Positions 1-8,655 of a DNA stretch of 64,000 bases are shown here, piece after piece. A program made the translations under genes and the position numbers. Below the pieces are notes generated by a model. That model did not search any database. It saw only the letters and a list, made by a program, of their open reading frames with translations, and was not told the DNA's origin. Source of the DNA: an uncultured Pseudomonadota bacterium. Lineage in GTDB: Bacteria > Pseudomonadota > Gammaproteobacteria > Steroidobacterales > Woeseiaceae. The number at the start of each line of letters is the position of its first letter. Position 1 is the first letter of the stretch. The stretch lies in the NCBI GenBank assembly GCA_913055625.1, contig CAJXJW010000004.1:186001-250000 (forward strand), given 5' to 3'.

Positions 1-1
1 C

Positions 2-511
2 GCAGACCGCGCCATCCTCGTGCAGTCCGACACGGAACTCGACGCCCTCGACCGCGCGCGGATATTTCACGCCGTCGCACGACGCGAGACGCCGGACCTG
101 GTCCTCCTCGGCAAGCAGGCCATCGACGACGACAACAGCCAGACCGGGCAGATGCTCGCCGCGATCTGGGACCGCCCGCAGGCGACGTTCGCATCGAAGC
201 TGGTCCTCGGCGACGGCAAGGCGAGCGTTACCCGCGAAGTCGATGCGGGGCTCGAAACGATCGAGGTCGACCTGCCCGCTGTCGTCACGGTAGACCTGCG
301 CCTCAACGAACCGCGCTACGTCAAGCTGCCGGACATCATGAAGGCGAAGAAGAAGCCGCTCGACACGATACCGGTGGAGGACCTCGGCATCGAGTCCTCC
401 CCTGCCCTGGAAGTCACCCGCTACGCACCGCCGGACGCGCGCAAGAAAGGCGTCATGGTCGGCAGCGTCGGGGAACTCGTCGAAGCACTCAAGCAGAAGG
501 GGCTGGTCTGA
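2..511 (+). CDS. etfB: Electron transfer flavoprotein beta subunit (5' truncated by window edge)
   Basis: EtfB pairs with EtfA to carry electrons from acyl-CoA dehydrogenases to the quinone pool through ETF:quinone oxidoreductase. The open frame runs from base 2, so the N-terminal third is outside the window; a GTG at 20 is an internal Val codon, not the start. Visible family blocks are ADRAILV, the LGKQAIDDDNSQTGQMLA nucleotide-binding stretch and GVMVGSVGELVEALKQKGLV at the C-terminus. The stop TGA shares its last base with the etfA ATG (TGATG), so the two subunits are translationally coupled. An acyl-CoA dehydrogenase at 2120 is a likely electron donor. What is seen matches the family closely. 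Confidence 0.95.
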   Translation, partial: ADRAILVQSDTELDALDRARIFHAVARRETPDLVLLGKQAIDDDNSQTGQMLAAIWDRPQATFASKLVLGDGKASVTREVDAGLETIEVDLPAVVTVDLRLNEPRYVKLPDIMKAKKKPLDTIPVEDLGIESSPALEVTRYAPPDARKKGVMVGSVGELVEALKQKGLV

Positions 512-1449
512 TGCCCAAAGTCCTCGTCATCGCCGAACACGACGGCGAACAGCTGAACCCCAGCACCGCAAAGACCGTGGCCTGTGCGGCGGCGATCGAC
601 GGTGCCGACATCGATGTCGCCGTCTTCTCCGCCGCCGGCGGCGCCGCGGTCGCACAGGCCGCCGCGCTGTCGTCGGTGGCCCGTGTACTCGACGTGCAGG
701 CGCCAGTCAACGCGCACGCCCTGGCCGCAACGCTGGCCCCACAGATCGTGGAGCTCGCCGGCGACGCGGACTACGTGCTGGGGCCGTCCACGACCTTCGG
801 CAAGGACCTGATGCCGCGCGTTGCCGCGCTGCTCGGCGTCAACCAGGTCAGCGACATCATGACAGTCGAAGGCGAACGCACGTTCACGCGGCCGATCTAC
901 GCCGGCAACGCCATCATCACCGTTCGGGCACCCGAGGGACACACGGTCGTCGGCACGGTGCGCACCGCGTCTTGGCAGGAAGTGGCCAGCGGCGGTTCGG
1001 CGGCCGTCGAAAGCGTCACGCCGGGCGCTGCGCTGCCCGGGCATACGCGCTTTGTCGAGCTCCAGTCCGGTGACTCCGACCGGCCCGATCTCCAGACGGC
1101 ATCGCGCGTCGTCTCGGGAGGCCGTGCACTCGGCAGCGCCGACAACTTCTCCATCATCTACGCACTGGCCGACAAGATCGGCGCGGGCGTCGGTGCTTCG
1201 CGCGCCGCCGTCGACGCGGGCTACGTTCCGAACGACATGCAGGTGGGACAGACCGGCAAGATCATTGCGCCGGACCTGTACATCGCGATCGGCATCTCGG
1301 GCGCCATCCAGCACCTCACCGGCATCAAGGACGCCGGCACGATCGTGGCTATCAACAAGGACGAGGAAGCGCCGATCTTCGAGGTCGCCGACATCGGCCT
1401 GGTGGCGGACCTGTTCACCGCGGTCCCGGAACTGACCGACAAGTTGTAG
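511..1449 (+). CDS. etfA: Electron transfer flavoprotein alpha subunit
   Basis: 312 residues, normal family length. EtfA binds the redox FAD of the heterodimer. The C-terminal FAD domain is complete, with SGGRALGS, the [21 protein letters not shown] block and the ETF alpha signature around [19 protein letters not shown] followed by [20 protein letters not shown]. The start ATG overlaps the etfB stop by one base. It ends 41 bp before a convergent peroxiredoxin gene. Confidence 0.96.
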   Translation: MPKVLVIAEHDGEQLNPSTAKTVACAAAIDGADIDVAVFSAAGGAAVAQAAALSSVARVLDVQAPVNAHALAATLAPQIVELAGDADYVLGPSTTFGKDLMPRVAALLGVNQVSDIMTVEGERTFTRPIYAGNAIITVRAPEGHTVVGTVRTASWQEVASGGSAAVESVTPGAALPGHTRFVELQSGDSDRPDLQTASRVVSGGRALGSADNFSIIYALADKIGAGVGASRAAVDAGYVPNDMQVGQTGKIIAPDLYIAIGISGAIQHLTGIKDAGTIVAINKDEEAPIFEVADIGLVADLFTAVPELTDKL

Positions 1450-1483
1450 GGGCGCCGCGCCCACTGCGGGCGCGACGCCGCCC
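1449..1483. terminator. GC-rich hairpin between convergent etfA and peroxiredoxin genes
   Basis: A 7-bp inner stem CGCGCCC/GGGCGCG (1456-1462 with 1468-1474, loop ACTGC) is extended by GGGGCG pairing with CGCC and CC across a bulge. It lies between two converging genes and could serve both strands. There is no T-run, so it may be a Rho-assisted or processing hairpin rather than a classical intrinsic terminator. Confidence 0.4.
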
Positions 1484-1489
1484 GTCGAT

Positions 1490-1972
1490 CTAGAGCTGCG
1501 CGAGTATCGCTTCGGCCTTGCTGACCTCGAACTTGCCCGGCGCCTCAACCGCGACGTGCGTTGCCACGCCGTCGTCGACGACGATCGCGAAACGCTGACC
1601 GCGGGTTCCCATGCCGAAGCCCGAGGCATCCATCGTGAGTCCCAGCGCCGTGGCGTACTCGCCATTGCCGTCGGCCAGCATGACCACGTCGTCCTTCACG
1701 CCCCGGTCCTTGCCCCAGGCGTTCATGACGAAGACGTCGTTCACGGCCATGCACGCAATCGTGTCGACGCCCTTGGAGCGGATGTCGTCCGCGTGCTCGA
1801 CGAACCCCGGAAGGTGATTCATCGAACAGGTGGGCGTGAAGGCGCCCGGAACCGACACGAGCACGACTTTCTTCCCTGCGAACAGCTCGTCCGTGGTCAT
1901 TGCGCCCGGCCCGGACTCCGTCATGATGGAAAACGTCCCGGACGGCATCTTTTCGCCTGCCTTGATGGCCAT
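1490..1972 (-). CDS. Peroxiredoxin, Prx5/AHP1-like
   Basis: 160 residues, cytoplasmic thiol peroxidase that reduces H2O2 and organic hydroperoxides. The peroxidatic cysteine is Cys49 in PGAFTPTCS; a second cysteine lies at about 74 (TIACMAVND). The start is placed at ATG 1972 because GAGGAG precedes it at good spacing and the protein then begins like the family ([10 protein letters not shown]); an upstream in-frame extension to 2038 is proline/arginine-rich and has no support. It is convergent with etfA and divergent from the acyl-CoA dehydrogenase. The redox partner (glutaredoxin or thioredoxin) is not visible. Confidence 0.92.
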   Translation of the reverse strand: MAIKAGEKMPSGTFSIMTESGPGAMTTDELFAGKKVVLVSVPGAFTPTCSMNHLPGFVEHADDIRSKGVDTIACMAVNDVFVMNAWGKDRGVKDDVVMLADGNGEYATALGLTMDASGFGMGTRGQRFAIVVDDGVATHVAVEAPGKFEVSKAEAILAQL

Positions 1973-2119
1973 GCGTGAACTCCTCGAATCTGTGGTTGGG
2001 ATCCTTGGGATTCTATGCGGAATCGGCAGCGCCGTCATGCGCCCCGGCCCATCCCATGATTGGGGTATGCTGCCAGGCCCCGGCGCTTCGTATAATTGCC
2101 GTTCGACGACGGAGGACGC

Positions 2120-3286
2120 ATGGATTTTTCACTGACCGAAGAACAGCGCATGATCCAGGCCGCTGCGCGGGAGTTCGCGCAGAATGAGATCGCGCCGGTA
2201 GCCGCGCGCTTCGACGAGTCCGGGGAATTCCCGGCAGATACGGTACGCGCCGCCGGCGAACTCGGTTTCATGGGCGTCGAAGTGCCGGAGGCGTACGGAG
2301 GCTCCGGCCTCGACCCCGTCAGCTACGCACTCATCATTGCGGAAATCTCCGCCGCCGACGCGGCACACGGCACGATCGTTTCCGTCAACAATTCGCTGTA
2401 CGGCGTACCGTTGCTCAAGTTCGGCACCGAGGAGCAGAAGCAGCGATGGCTGGCGCCGGTGGCGTCCGGCGAAGTCACCGGCGCGTACGCGCTCACGGAA
2501 CCGCAATCCGGCTCGGACGCGCGCGCCATGCGATCGCGTGCCGTGCTCTCCGACGACGGCACGTACTACACGATCAACGCGCGCAAGTCGTGGATCACGT
2601 CCGGCCCGGTCGCGCGTTTCGTGATTCTGTTCGCGCAGACCGTGTCAGCGGGCGGCGAGCCGGCGGGCATCAGCGCGTTCGTGGTCGATGCGGACGAGCC
2701 CGGTTTCAATCGCGGCAAGCACGAACCGAAACTCGGCATTCGCGCTTCCGCGACCTGCGAGATCGAGCTCGTCGACTACCACTGCCCGGTCGAAAACCGG
2801 ATCGGCGATGAAGGCGCCGGCTTCCGGATTGCGATGACGGTCCTGGATGCCGGCCGCGTCGGCATCGCGGCCCAGTCGCTCGGAATCGCCCAGGCTGCCT
2901 ACGAAGCGGCACTCGAGTATTCGCGCGAACGAAAGGCGTTCGGCGAGCCGATCGGCGGCTTCCAGACCATCCAGAACAAGATCGCCGACATGCGCACGCG
3001 CATCGAGGCCAGCCGCCTGCTCGTCCTGCAGGCAGCGTGGGCCAAGGGTGAAGCAGAGCGATCCGGCGGGCGCAACACGTTGAACGCCTCGATGGCGAAG
3101 CTGTTCGCCTCGGAGACCTGCATGTGGGTCACTCACCAGGCCGTGCAGATTCACGGCGGCATGGGTTACAGCAAGGAACTGCCCGTCGAGCGCTACTTCC
3201 GCGACGCCAAGATCACGGAAATCTACGAGGGCACGTCCGAGATCCAGCGGATGGTCATCGGGCGCCTCGAGACCGGGTTGCGATAG
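2120..3286 (+). CDS. Acyl-CoA dehydrogenase (short/medium-chain type)
   Basis: 388 residues, FAD enzyme introducing the alpha-beta double bond in acyl-CoA. Seen: N-terminal MDFSLTEEQRMIQ, the AYALTEPQSGSDA substrate/FAD block, the WITSGPVARFVI beta-domain, IHGGMGYSKELPVERYFRD, and the catalytic base Glu370 in IYEGTSEIQ. Start ATG 2120 follows GGAGG. Electrons should go to the EtfAB pair encoded just upstream. The exact substrate (butyryl-, isovaleryl- or branched-chain acyl-CoA) cannot be set from sequence; the Glu position is that of the short/branched-chain clade. Confidence 0.93.
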   Translation: MDFSLTEEQRMIQAAAREFAQNEIAPVAARFDESGEFPADTVRAAGELGFMGVEVPEAYGGSGLDPVSYALIIAEISAADAAHGTIVSVNNSLYGVPLLKFGTEEQKQRWLAPVASGEVTGAYALTEPQSGSDARAMRSRAVLSDDGTYYTINARKSWITSGPVARFVILFAQTVSAGGEPAGISAFVVDADEPGFNRGKHEPKLGIRASATCEIELVDYHCPVENRIGDEGAGFRIAMTVLDAGRVGIAAQSLGIAQAAYEAALEYSRERKAFGEPIGGFQTIQNKIADMRTRIEASRLLVLQAAWAKGEAERSGGRNTLNASMAKLFASETCMWVTHQAVQIHGGMGYSKELPVERYFRDAKITEIYEGTSEIQRMVIGRLETGLR

Positions 3287-3322
3287 CACGAACGCTCCGC
3301 GCATGGCGGGCGCCGGCCCCGC

Positions 3323-4624
3323 CTACCGGAGCTTTGGCAACAGGCCCCCTGCCGTCGCTGCGACGACGACCAGTACCACGGCCGCCATGTCCACCCAGTC
3401 GGCCGGCCGATCCCCGAAGCCGAACAGCGCGAGCAGCGCAATACCGAGGCAAAATGCCATTGCGGCCACGATCTGGCGCAACGCGCCCGGTACCGGCGCA
3501 TCCGGCTGCCGGCCGCGACGCTCGAGCGGCGACAGGACGAGGGCCAGCGGCACCAGCACGATCGCGAGCCCGAGCACCCACGGAATTCGCGACCACCACC
3601 ACGCGGTCGTCCCCGGTTCCAGGCCGAAGCCGATGCCGCCGGCCAGGTACAGCAGCGCACCCGCCAGGATCATGACCGTGATATGCCAGAGATAGACGGT
3701 CATGATCATCGAGTTGACCAGCACGGTGGCCGCCCACACCGACAGGTTGTCGAGCAGGCGGCGTACCGGTTTCTCAATGGCCAGCAGGAAGCCGAACTGG
3801 GCCAGTGCAAGGGCATTCAACGTCAGCTTCGGGGGCAACGTGTTCGACAGGCCTTCGTCCGGTGAACCGACCATCGCGAACGGGTACGGGCCGACGAAGA
3901 TGAGCGCAGCCAGCGCCGCCAGGCCCACCACTCCCACGGCCAGCATCGCGGCCGGCCCCGGCAGCCGGCCATCCCGCCACGCGAAGCCGAGCTGGTGCAC
4001 GCCAAGCCAGACCCAGAAGTAATTGCTCCAGCCGAGAAACTCGAACCCGCCGGCGAAGAAAGCCAGGTCCACCAGCGCCGCCAGCGCCATGAAGACGGCT
4101 ATCGAGGCATAACCCGCGCGTTGCCAGAAGCGGTATGCCGCCGGCGCCAGCACCGCGATCATGATGTAGATCGCGAGGAACCAGGTCGGAATCAGCGACG
4201 CCTGGGACATGTACTGAATCACGTCGGGGCGCACACCCGCGATGCGCATCGCCACGGCAATGACGACCCAGGCGAGCAGTAGCAGGAGTAGCGGCGTAAC
4301 CAGGCGGGACAAGCGGCCGATCAGCCACTGGCTGTAGTCCTGCTGCTTGCGGCGCGCACTCTCGATGGACACGGCGTGCGAGTAACCGCCGACAAAGAAG
4401 AACACCGGCATCACCTGGAACAGCCAGGTGAGCCACTGCGTTTCCGGCTTCTGCTTGAGCAGGTGCCCGGTAGTCAGCTCACCGTCGACGTACCAGGCGG
4501 TCGCGATGAGCCAGTGACCGACGATGACGGCGAGGATGGAGACGGCACGGAGAAGGTCGACGTACCGGTTGCGCTCGGGCGGTGTCTGTTCCGCGAGCGT
4601 TCGCGCCAAGGACCAGATCTTCAA
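3323..4624 (-). CDS. Acyltransferase 3 family membrane protein
   Basis: 433 residues, strongly hydrophobic, about ten predicted membrane segments. It starts with the typical RNRYVDLLRAVSILAVIVGHW block of the acyltransferase-3 family and contains PVFFFVGGY in the next segments. These enzymes O- or N-acylate sugars or lipids at the inner membrane; the acceptor here is unknown. Convergent with the acyl-CoA dehydrogenase (36 bp apart) and 117 bp downstream of the ferredoxin gene. No neighbouring polysaccharide genes point to a substrate. Confidence 0.85.
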   Translation of the reverse strand: MKIWSLARTLAEQTPPERNRYVDLLRAVSILAVIVGHWLIATAWYVDGELTTGHLLKQKPETQWLTWLFQVMPVFFFVGGYSHAVSIESARRKQQDYSQWLIGRLSRLVTPLLLLLLAWVVIAVAMRIAGVRPDVIQYMSQASLIPTWFLAIYIMIAVLAPAAYRFWQRAGYASIAVFMALAALVDLAFFAGGFEFLGWSNYFWVWLGVHQLGFAWRDGRLPGPAAMLAVGVVGLAALAALIFVGPYPFAMVGSPDEGLSNTLPPKLTLNALALAQFGFLLAIEKPVRRLLDNLSVWAATVLVNSMIMTVYLWHITVMILAGALLYLAGGIGFGLEPGTTAWWWSRIPWVLGLAIVLVPLALVLSPLERRGRQPDAPVPGALRQIVAAMAFCLGIALLALFGFGDRPADWVDMAAVVLVVVAATAGGLLPKLR

Positions 4625-4741
4625 TTTGCACGCTCCGACACCCCGGGGACGGGCTGAGTCTAGCTCAAAGCGTGCTGCGCCGGGTGTGCCGAATGCGGAG
4701 CGCGGGCCCGTACGGCGTCCACGGCCGGCGGCGGAATACGC

Positions 4742-5062
4742 CTAGTATTCGTTGTCGGCGACGTAGATGACGAGCCCGTCGAGTGCATCCGTCATCTCGA
4801 TCTGGCACGTGAGTCGACTGTTGTCCTTGCGCTCGAACGCGGCGTCGAGCATGGAGTCTTCCATGTCGTCCATCGGCGGGATCTTGTCGAGCCATGCTTC
4901 GTCGACGTAGCTGTGGCAGGTCGCGCAGGCGCAGGCCCCGCCGCATTCCGCGACGATTCCCTCGATGTTGTTATTGATGGCCCCTTCCATGACGGAGTAT
5001 CCGACGTCGACGTCGGTCTCGTGGCGCGTCCCGTCCGGGGTGATGTAGGTGACTTTCGGCAT
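4742..5062 (-). CDS. 2Fe-2S ferredoxin, adrenodoxin type
   Basis: 106 residues. The cluster ligands follow C-X5-C-X2-C...C at Cys40, Cys46, Cys49 and Cys86 (CGGACACATC, then LTCQIEM). The sequence resembles P450-reducing and Isc-type ferredoxins such as rhodocoxin or terpredoxin. No P450 or ferredoxin reductase is nearby, so the partner is unknown. It stands alone after the terminator of the TonB operon. Confidence 0.93.
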   Translation of the reverse strand: MPKVTYITPDGTRHETDVDVGYSVMEGAINNNIEGIVAECGGACACATCHSYVDEAWLDKIPPMDDMEDSMLDAAFERKDNSRLTCQIEMTDALDGLVIYVADNEY

Positions 5063-5101
5063 GCCCAGGGTCGTCCGTATTCAGCAGTATCCTGTACGTA
5101 G

Positions 5102-5131
5102 AAAAGGCGTTGGCCGTTTCCGGCCAACGCC
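5102..5131 (-). terminator. Intrinsic terminator of the TonB/ExbBD operon
   Basis: Perfect 10-bp stem GGCGTTGGCC/GGCCAACGCC (5106-5115 and 5122-5131, 6-nt loop). On the minus strand it is followed by TTTTC. It lies 34 bp after the stop of the TPR gene, the last gene of the operon. Confidence 0.8.
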
Positions 5132-5164
5132 CTCGAAACCCCGATATTGTACGCAGTCTGCCGG

Positions 5165-6508
5165 TCAGGCGCGATCCAATTTCGCGCGCCGCGCCTCGAC
5201 CTCGGCCGCCTTCTTGCGGGCTGCCTCCTGCGCCAGGCGAATCTGTCGATTGCGTTCGACCTCCGCATCGATCACCTGGATCCACTGGTTGGCCGTCCGT
5301 CGCGAGCGCTCGGTCCGTGCGGCTGCCTGGAACGCCGATTTCGCATCCTGGTAGCGCTGCAGGTTGTACAGGCACATGCCGAGCGAGATCTGCGCATTGT
5401 CCGAGTTCTTCAACCCGCCTTTCCGCAGGCCCGCCTGGGCCGAGTCGGCGCACTTCTCGTACTCGCCGAGATTGAGATAGGAGTTCGCGAGACGCACGTC
5501 CAGCTCACCGTCGGTGGCACGCTGGGCGGCTTCGGTCAGTGCCGGAATGGCCTTGTCGTCCTCCATGGCCAGCATCCAGGCCTGCGACAGCAGGCGATAG
5601 TTCTTCTCGTTCTTCGTGACGGTGCCGTCGCCCATTTTTTCTTCAAGCAGCTTGGCCGCCTTGTAGGGCACTTCGCGCTGCATGTAGAGCTGCGCCATGG
5701 TCACAAATTCCGATTCTTTCTCCAGCATCCCCTGCGTGAAGGCGGCGTCGTATGCGGCGATCAGGTTCTGTTCCTCGCCGAGCTCCGTGTACGCGCCAGC
5801 CAGCGAGAACCAGTAACGTTTCTTCGGCCAGTTCGCCAGCAGAATCTTCTGGATGTCGCGGACCTTCGCATAGTTTTCCTGTTGGAAATACGCGAAGTTC
5901 AGCAGGACGTACCAGTCTTCCTTGACCTCCTTGCCGCGCTCCTGGGCAATCCGCATGCCCGTCTCGATGGCCGGAATCATGTCCGGGTAGCGCTGCAGCT
6001 GGTAGAACGTCTGCGCCTGGAGGATGTAAGCATCGGGCGGCGGATTCGGCTCCTGCCGGAAGTAGGAGTTCAGCAGTTCCAGCGCACGCGGATAGCGCTC
6101 TTCCATCATGTTGAGCTGGGCCAGCGTGTACGTGACCTGCTTCTTCATCTGCGGCTCGAGGCTCGGAATCGCAATCAGCCTGTCATAGGTCTTGATCGCG
6201 TTTACCGGGTCGTCCATGTTGAAGTAGACAAAGCCGATGTAGTTGAGGACGTTCGCCTGCTCATACTCGGTGAGCTTGTCCGGGTCGAACAGCCGATTGA
6301 GGAGTCTCAGCGCGCCCGCGTAGTCCTTGGCGTCGACGAGTTCCTGGGCCTTCGTGATCTGGTCGTAGACTTCCTTACTGACAGCCTGCGCCTGTTTCGT
6401 GTCCTGCTTTTGGGACTGCGCCTCGTCGTCCTGCGCCTGGACCGGCCCGGCCAGCAGGCACACGGCCAACAGCGAGAACAGGCCCTTGCGTTTCGTTTGG
6501 ATGTGCAT
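5165..6508 (-). CDS. TPR-repeat periplasmic protein of the TonB2 system
   Basis: 447 residues beginning with a Sec signal peptide (KRKGLFSLLAVCLLAGPVQAQ). The body is alpha-helical tetratricopeptide-like repeats (for example YAGALRLLNRLFD, DPVNAIKTYDRLI, EYEKCADSAQAGLRKG, YQDAKSAFQAA). The C-terminus is a charged coil rich in Arg, Ala and Glu. A longer frame to 6565 lacks a signal peptide at its N-terminus, so ATG 6508 is preferred. It is the last gene of the DUF3450-ExbB-ExbB-ExbD-ExbD-TonB-TPR operon. TPR proteins in this position are thought to scaffold the complex in the periplasm; the exact role is not established here. Confidence 0.85.
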   Translation of the reverse strand: MHIQTKRKGLFSLLAVCLLAGPVQAQDDEAQSQKQDTKQAQAVSKEVYDQITKAQELVDAKDYAGALRLLNRLFDPDKLTEYEQANVLNYIGFVYFNMDDPVNAIKTYDRLIAIPSLEPQMKKQVTYTLAQLNMMEERYPRALELLNSYFRQEPNPPPDAYILQAQTFYQLQRYPDMIPAIETGMRIAQERGKEVKEDWYVLLNFAYFQQENYAKVRDIQKILLANWPKKRYWFSLAGAYTELGEEQNLIAAYDAAFTQGMLEKESEFVTMAQLYMQREVPYKAAKLLEEKMGDGTVTKNEKNYRLLSQAWMLAMEDDKAIPALTEAAQRATDGELDVRLANSYLNLGEYEKCADSAQAGLRKGGLKNSDNAQISLGMCLYNLQRYQDAKSAFQAAARTERSRRTANQWIQVIDAEVERNRQIRLAQEAARKKAAEVEARRAKLDRA

Positions 6509-6565
6509 GTCGGTCAAAGTCCTCTTCGGTCGGTTCGATCCCGCCTTGATCAATCCTGCTTGCAC

Positions 6566-7171
6566 CTAGTCCTCGATCTTGAACGAAATGCGCGTCTTGA
6601 CGTTGTGCACCGCGACCGGCACGCCGTCGACGACTCGCGGCTTGTACTTGAATTTCAGCACCGCGCGTGTGGCGGCCCGCTCGAACAGGCTACTGGTCGA
6701 GAAGAGCACTACCGGGTTCTCGACCGTGCCGGCCGGCGTCACCGTGAACGACAAATCCACGTAGCCTTCCAGGCCGCGCGAAAGCGCGCGAGCCGGGTAA
6801 ACCGGCGCGACGCGAACGATCGGCAGGTAATCACCTTCGGCGACGTTCATCCCGCCCGGCCCGCCGATATCGGTACTCGCATTGACCGTCGGCGCCGGGA
6901 TATCGATGGCAGGCGCATCCGGGTCGATATTGTCCATTTCCTGCGGCGGCGTCTCCGGTGGCACCTCGGGCGGTGGCGGCGGCTTCTCCGGCTGGAAATC
7001 CTCGGTATTCAGGTTTTCATTGCGCTTCACCCGTACGAAGTCGAGTTGCGCCCTTGCCCGCGGTTCCGTCAGCGCCGCCTTGCCCGTTGCGATGAGCAAC
7101 TGCATGACGAACAGCAGACTCAGCGTCACGGCGACGCCGACCACGATCGAAAACAGGTATCGGCCTATCAT
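6566..7171 (-). CDS. tonB: TonB family energy transducer (TonB2 type)
   Basis: 201 residues: N-terminal membrane anchor (6-28), proline-rich periplasmic linker (61-76, PEKPPPPPEVPPETPP), and a C-terminal TonB domain (118-200) with YPARAL and GYVDLSFTVTPAG. It couples the proton-motive force harvested by ExbB/ExbD to outer-membrane TonB-dependent receptors. Short TonB2-type proteins usually act with the long ExbB (TtpC-like) encoded upstream. AAGGAG lies 9 nt before the ATG. No receptor gene is adjacent, so the transported substrate is unknown. Confidence 0.93.
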   Translation of the reverse strand: MIGRYLFSIVVGVAVTLSLLFVMQLLIATGKAALTEPRARAQLDFVRVKRNENLNTEDFQPEKPPPPPEVPPETPPQEMDNIDPDAPAIDIPAPTVNASTDIGGPGGMNVAEGDYLPIVRVAPVYPARALSRGLEGYVDLSFTVTPAGTVENPVVLFSTSSLFERAATRAVLKFKYKPRVVDGVPVAVHNVKTRISFKIED

Positions 7172-7186
7172 TACTCAGCTCTCCTT

Positions 7187-7202
7187 GGTGGTTCGAACCA
7201 CC
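7187..7202. repeat. 16-bp perfect palindrome just upstream of the tonB ribosome site
   Basis: GGTGGTTCGAACCACC is self-complementary and abuts the tonB Shine-Dalgarno on the minus strand. Two further small inverted repeats, GCCGGAACCGGC and CTCTGG/CCAGAG (7227-7232 with 7240-7245), lie in the same 107-bp exbD-tonB gap. The rest of this operon has gaps of 0-18 bp. As RNA the palindrome would form a short hairpin next to the tonB start. Confidence 0.6.
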
Positions 7203-7277
7203 CGGGTCCCGCCGGTTCCGGCCTCTCTCTGGCTTGTGACCAGAGCTGCCGCCGACAAGTTCCCTGACTGTTTCCCG

Positions 7278-7688
7278 CTACTCATCCGCCGAAATGGCCA
7301 CGTTCGGGATGCCGGCCTGCTTGGCCGCTTCCATCACTATCACGAGCGTCTCGTGCGTCGAACTCTCGTCCGCCTGGATCACCATCGAACCCTTGGGATT
7401 CTCCTGGTGCAGCTTCTCGAGGACCGTTCGAACGTCGCTGGGCTTCGTCACTTTCTTGTCGATCCAGATCTCGTTGCCCGGGCTGATGGCCACGAGGATG
7501 GCCGCATCGTCCATTCGGTCGCGCGTCAGTGCCTCCGGCCGATCGACGTCGATACCGGCTTCCTTGATGAACGTCGCCGTCACAATGAAGAAGATCAACA
7601 TGATGAACACGACATCGAGCATCGGCGTCAGGTTGATTTCATTCTCTTCCTGTTCGCCGGAACCGGCCTGGTTGTTTCTGCGCATCAT
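7278..7688 (-). CDS. exbD: ExbD/TolR family biopolymer transport protein (second copy)
   Basis: 136 residues: short cytoplasmic N-terminus, one membrane helix (NLTPMLDVVFIMLIFFIVTA) with the proton-path Asp25, then a periplasmic TolR/ExbD domain. Its ATG shares one base with the stop of the upstream exbD (TAATG). The paired ExbDs are similar but not identical (GIDVDRPEALTRD here, GLDVNRPDNQQQQ in the other), consistent with an old tandem duplication. Confidence 0.94.
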   Translation of the reverse strand: MMRRNNQAGSGEQEENEINLTPMLDVVFIMLIFFIVTATFIKEAGIDVDRPEALTRDRMDDAAILVAISPGNEIWIDKKVTKPSDVRTVLEKLHQENPKGSMVIQADESSTHETLVIVMEAAKQAGIPNVAISADE

Positions 7689-8098
7689 TATGAAGGGTCC
7701 GCAATCGAAATGTTGTACACACCCGCCAGCCTCGCGGCATCCATGACCAGGACCAGCATCTTGTTCGATGACTTGGCGTTGGCTTGAACAACTACGGAAC
7801 CCTGCGGGTTTTCCGCGTGCCGCCGTTCGATGTTCGCGCGCAACGCCCGCGGATCGATGAGGCGCCGATCCAGCCAGATTTCATCGTTTTCACGAATCTG
7901 GATCAGGATGTTCTCGCTCTCGGTCTGTTCCTGCTGTTGCTGGTTGTCGGGTCGATTGACGTCCAGACCCGCTTCCTTGACGAAGGATGCCGTCACGATG
8001 AAAAAGATCAGCATGATGAACACGACGTCAAGCATGGGCGTGAGGTTGATTTCGTTCTCTTCCTCTTCCGTGCCCATCGACAAATTGGTCTTGCGCAT
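7688..8098 (-). CDS. exbD: ExbD/TolR family biopolymer transport protein (first copy)
   Basis: 136 residues with the same architecture as its downstream neighbour: membrane helix with Asp24 in NLTPMLDVVF, then a periplasmic domain. A Gln-rich turn (DNQQQQEQTESEN) follows the helix. It lies 11 bp after exbB. Two ExbDs in one operon suggest a heteromeric ExbD pair in the motor. Confidence 0.94.
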   Translation of the reverse strand: MRKTNLSMGTEEEENEINLTPMLDVVFIMLIFFIVTASFVKEAGLDVNRPDNQQQQEQTESENILIQIRENDEIWLDRRLIDPRALRANIERRHAENPQGSVVVQANAKSSNKMLVLVMDAARLAGVYNISIADPS

Positions 8099-8109
8099 CG
8101 CGATTCCCT

Positions 8110-8637
8110 TTAGTGGTCCATCGTGAGCGAATCCTCGAGGAATTCGACTTCACGGACGGCGCGGCGTGCCAACAAGGTCACGAACAGAACGCCTGACAAT
8201 GCGCCGACCATGCCGGCCATCGTCGGGACGGTCGCCTGCGAGACGCCGGCCGCCATGGCACGAACGTTCCCGGAGCCGGATGCCGCGAGCACCTCGAACA
8301 CCTTGATCATGCCGGTGACGGTGCCGAGCAGACCCAGCAGCGGACACAGGGCGACGAAGGTCTGGATCATCGGGATGCCGCGGTTCACGGATTCCGAGAA
8401 CCGCGAAATCATCATTTCCCGAATCTGGTGGGCATGCCAGGAGCGGCGTTCGCTCCTGGCTTCCCACGTCTCCTGCACCTCGCGCGACCGGGCACGCATC
8501 GTCGAACGGAAGTACAGGATCCGCTCGACGATCAGCACCCACATCAGGAAGATGGCGATCGCGATGACTTTCAGCACGGGCCCGCCGAGATTCATGAAAT
8601 CCCGGATGGCCTCAATGGCATCAGTAAGCCAATACAT
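8110..8637 (-). CDS. exbB: ExbB/TolQ-type proton channel subunit (short form)
   Basis: 175 residues with three membrane segments. The first is at 18-40. The MotA/TolQ/ExbB channel core includes ALCPLLGLLGTVTGMIKVFEVLAASG and GVSQATVPTMAGMVGALSGVLFVTLLA. It forms the pentameric stator around ExbD. It lies between the long ExbB-like gene and the two exbD genes, 11 bp from the latter. Confidence 0.93.
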   Translation of the reverse strand: MYWLTDAIEAIRDFMNLGGPVLKVIAIAIFLMWVLIVERILYFRSTMRARSREVQETWEARSERRSWHAHQIREMMISRFSESVNRGIPMIQTFVALCPLLGLLGTVTGMIKVFEVLAASGSGNVRAMAAGVSQATVPTMAGMVGALSGVLFVTLLARRAVREVEFLEDSLTMDH

Positions 8638-8655
8638 GGCTGCTCCCTCGCGACG

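Noticed and set aside
5147..7267. 706-codon plus-strand open frame
   Set aside because: It is antisense to the TPR and tonB genes, has an Arg/His/Leu/Val-rich translation with no domain, and arises from the third-position GC bias.
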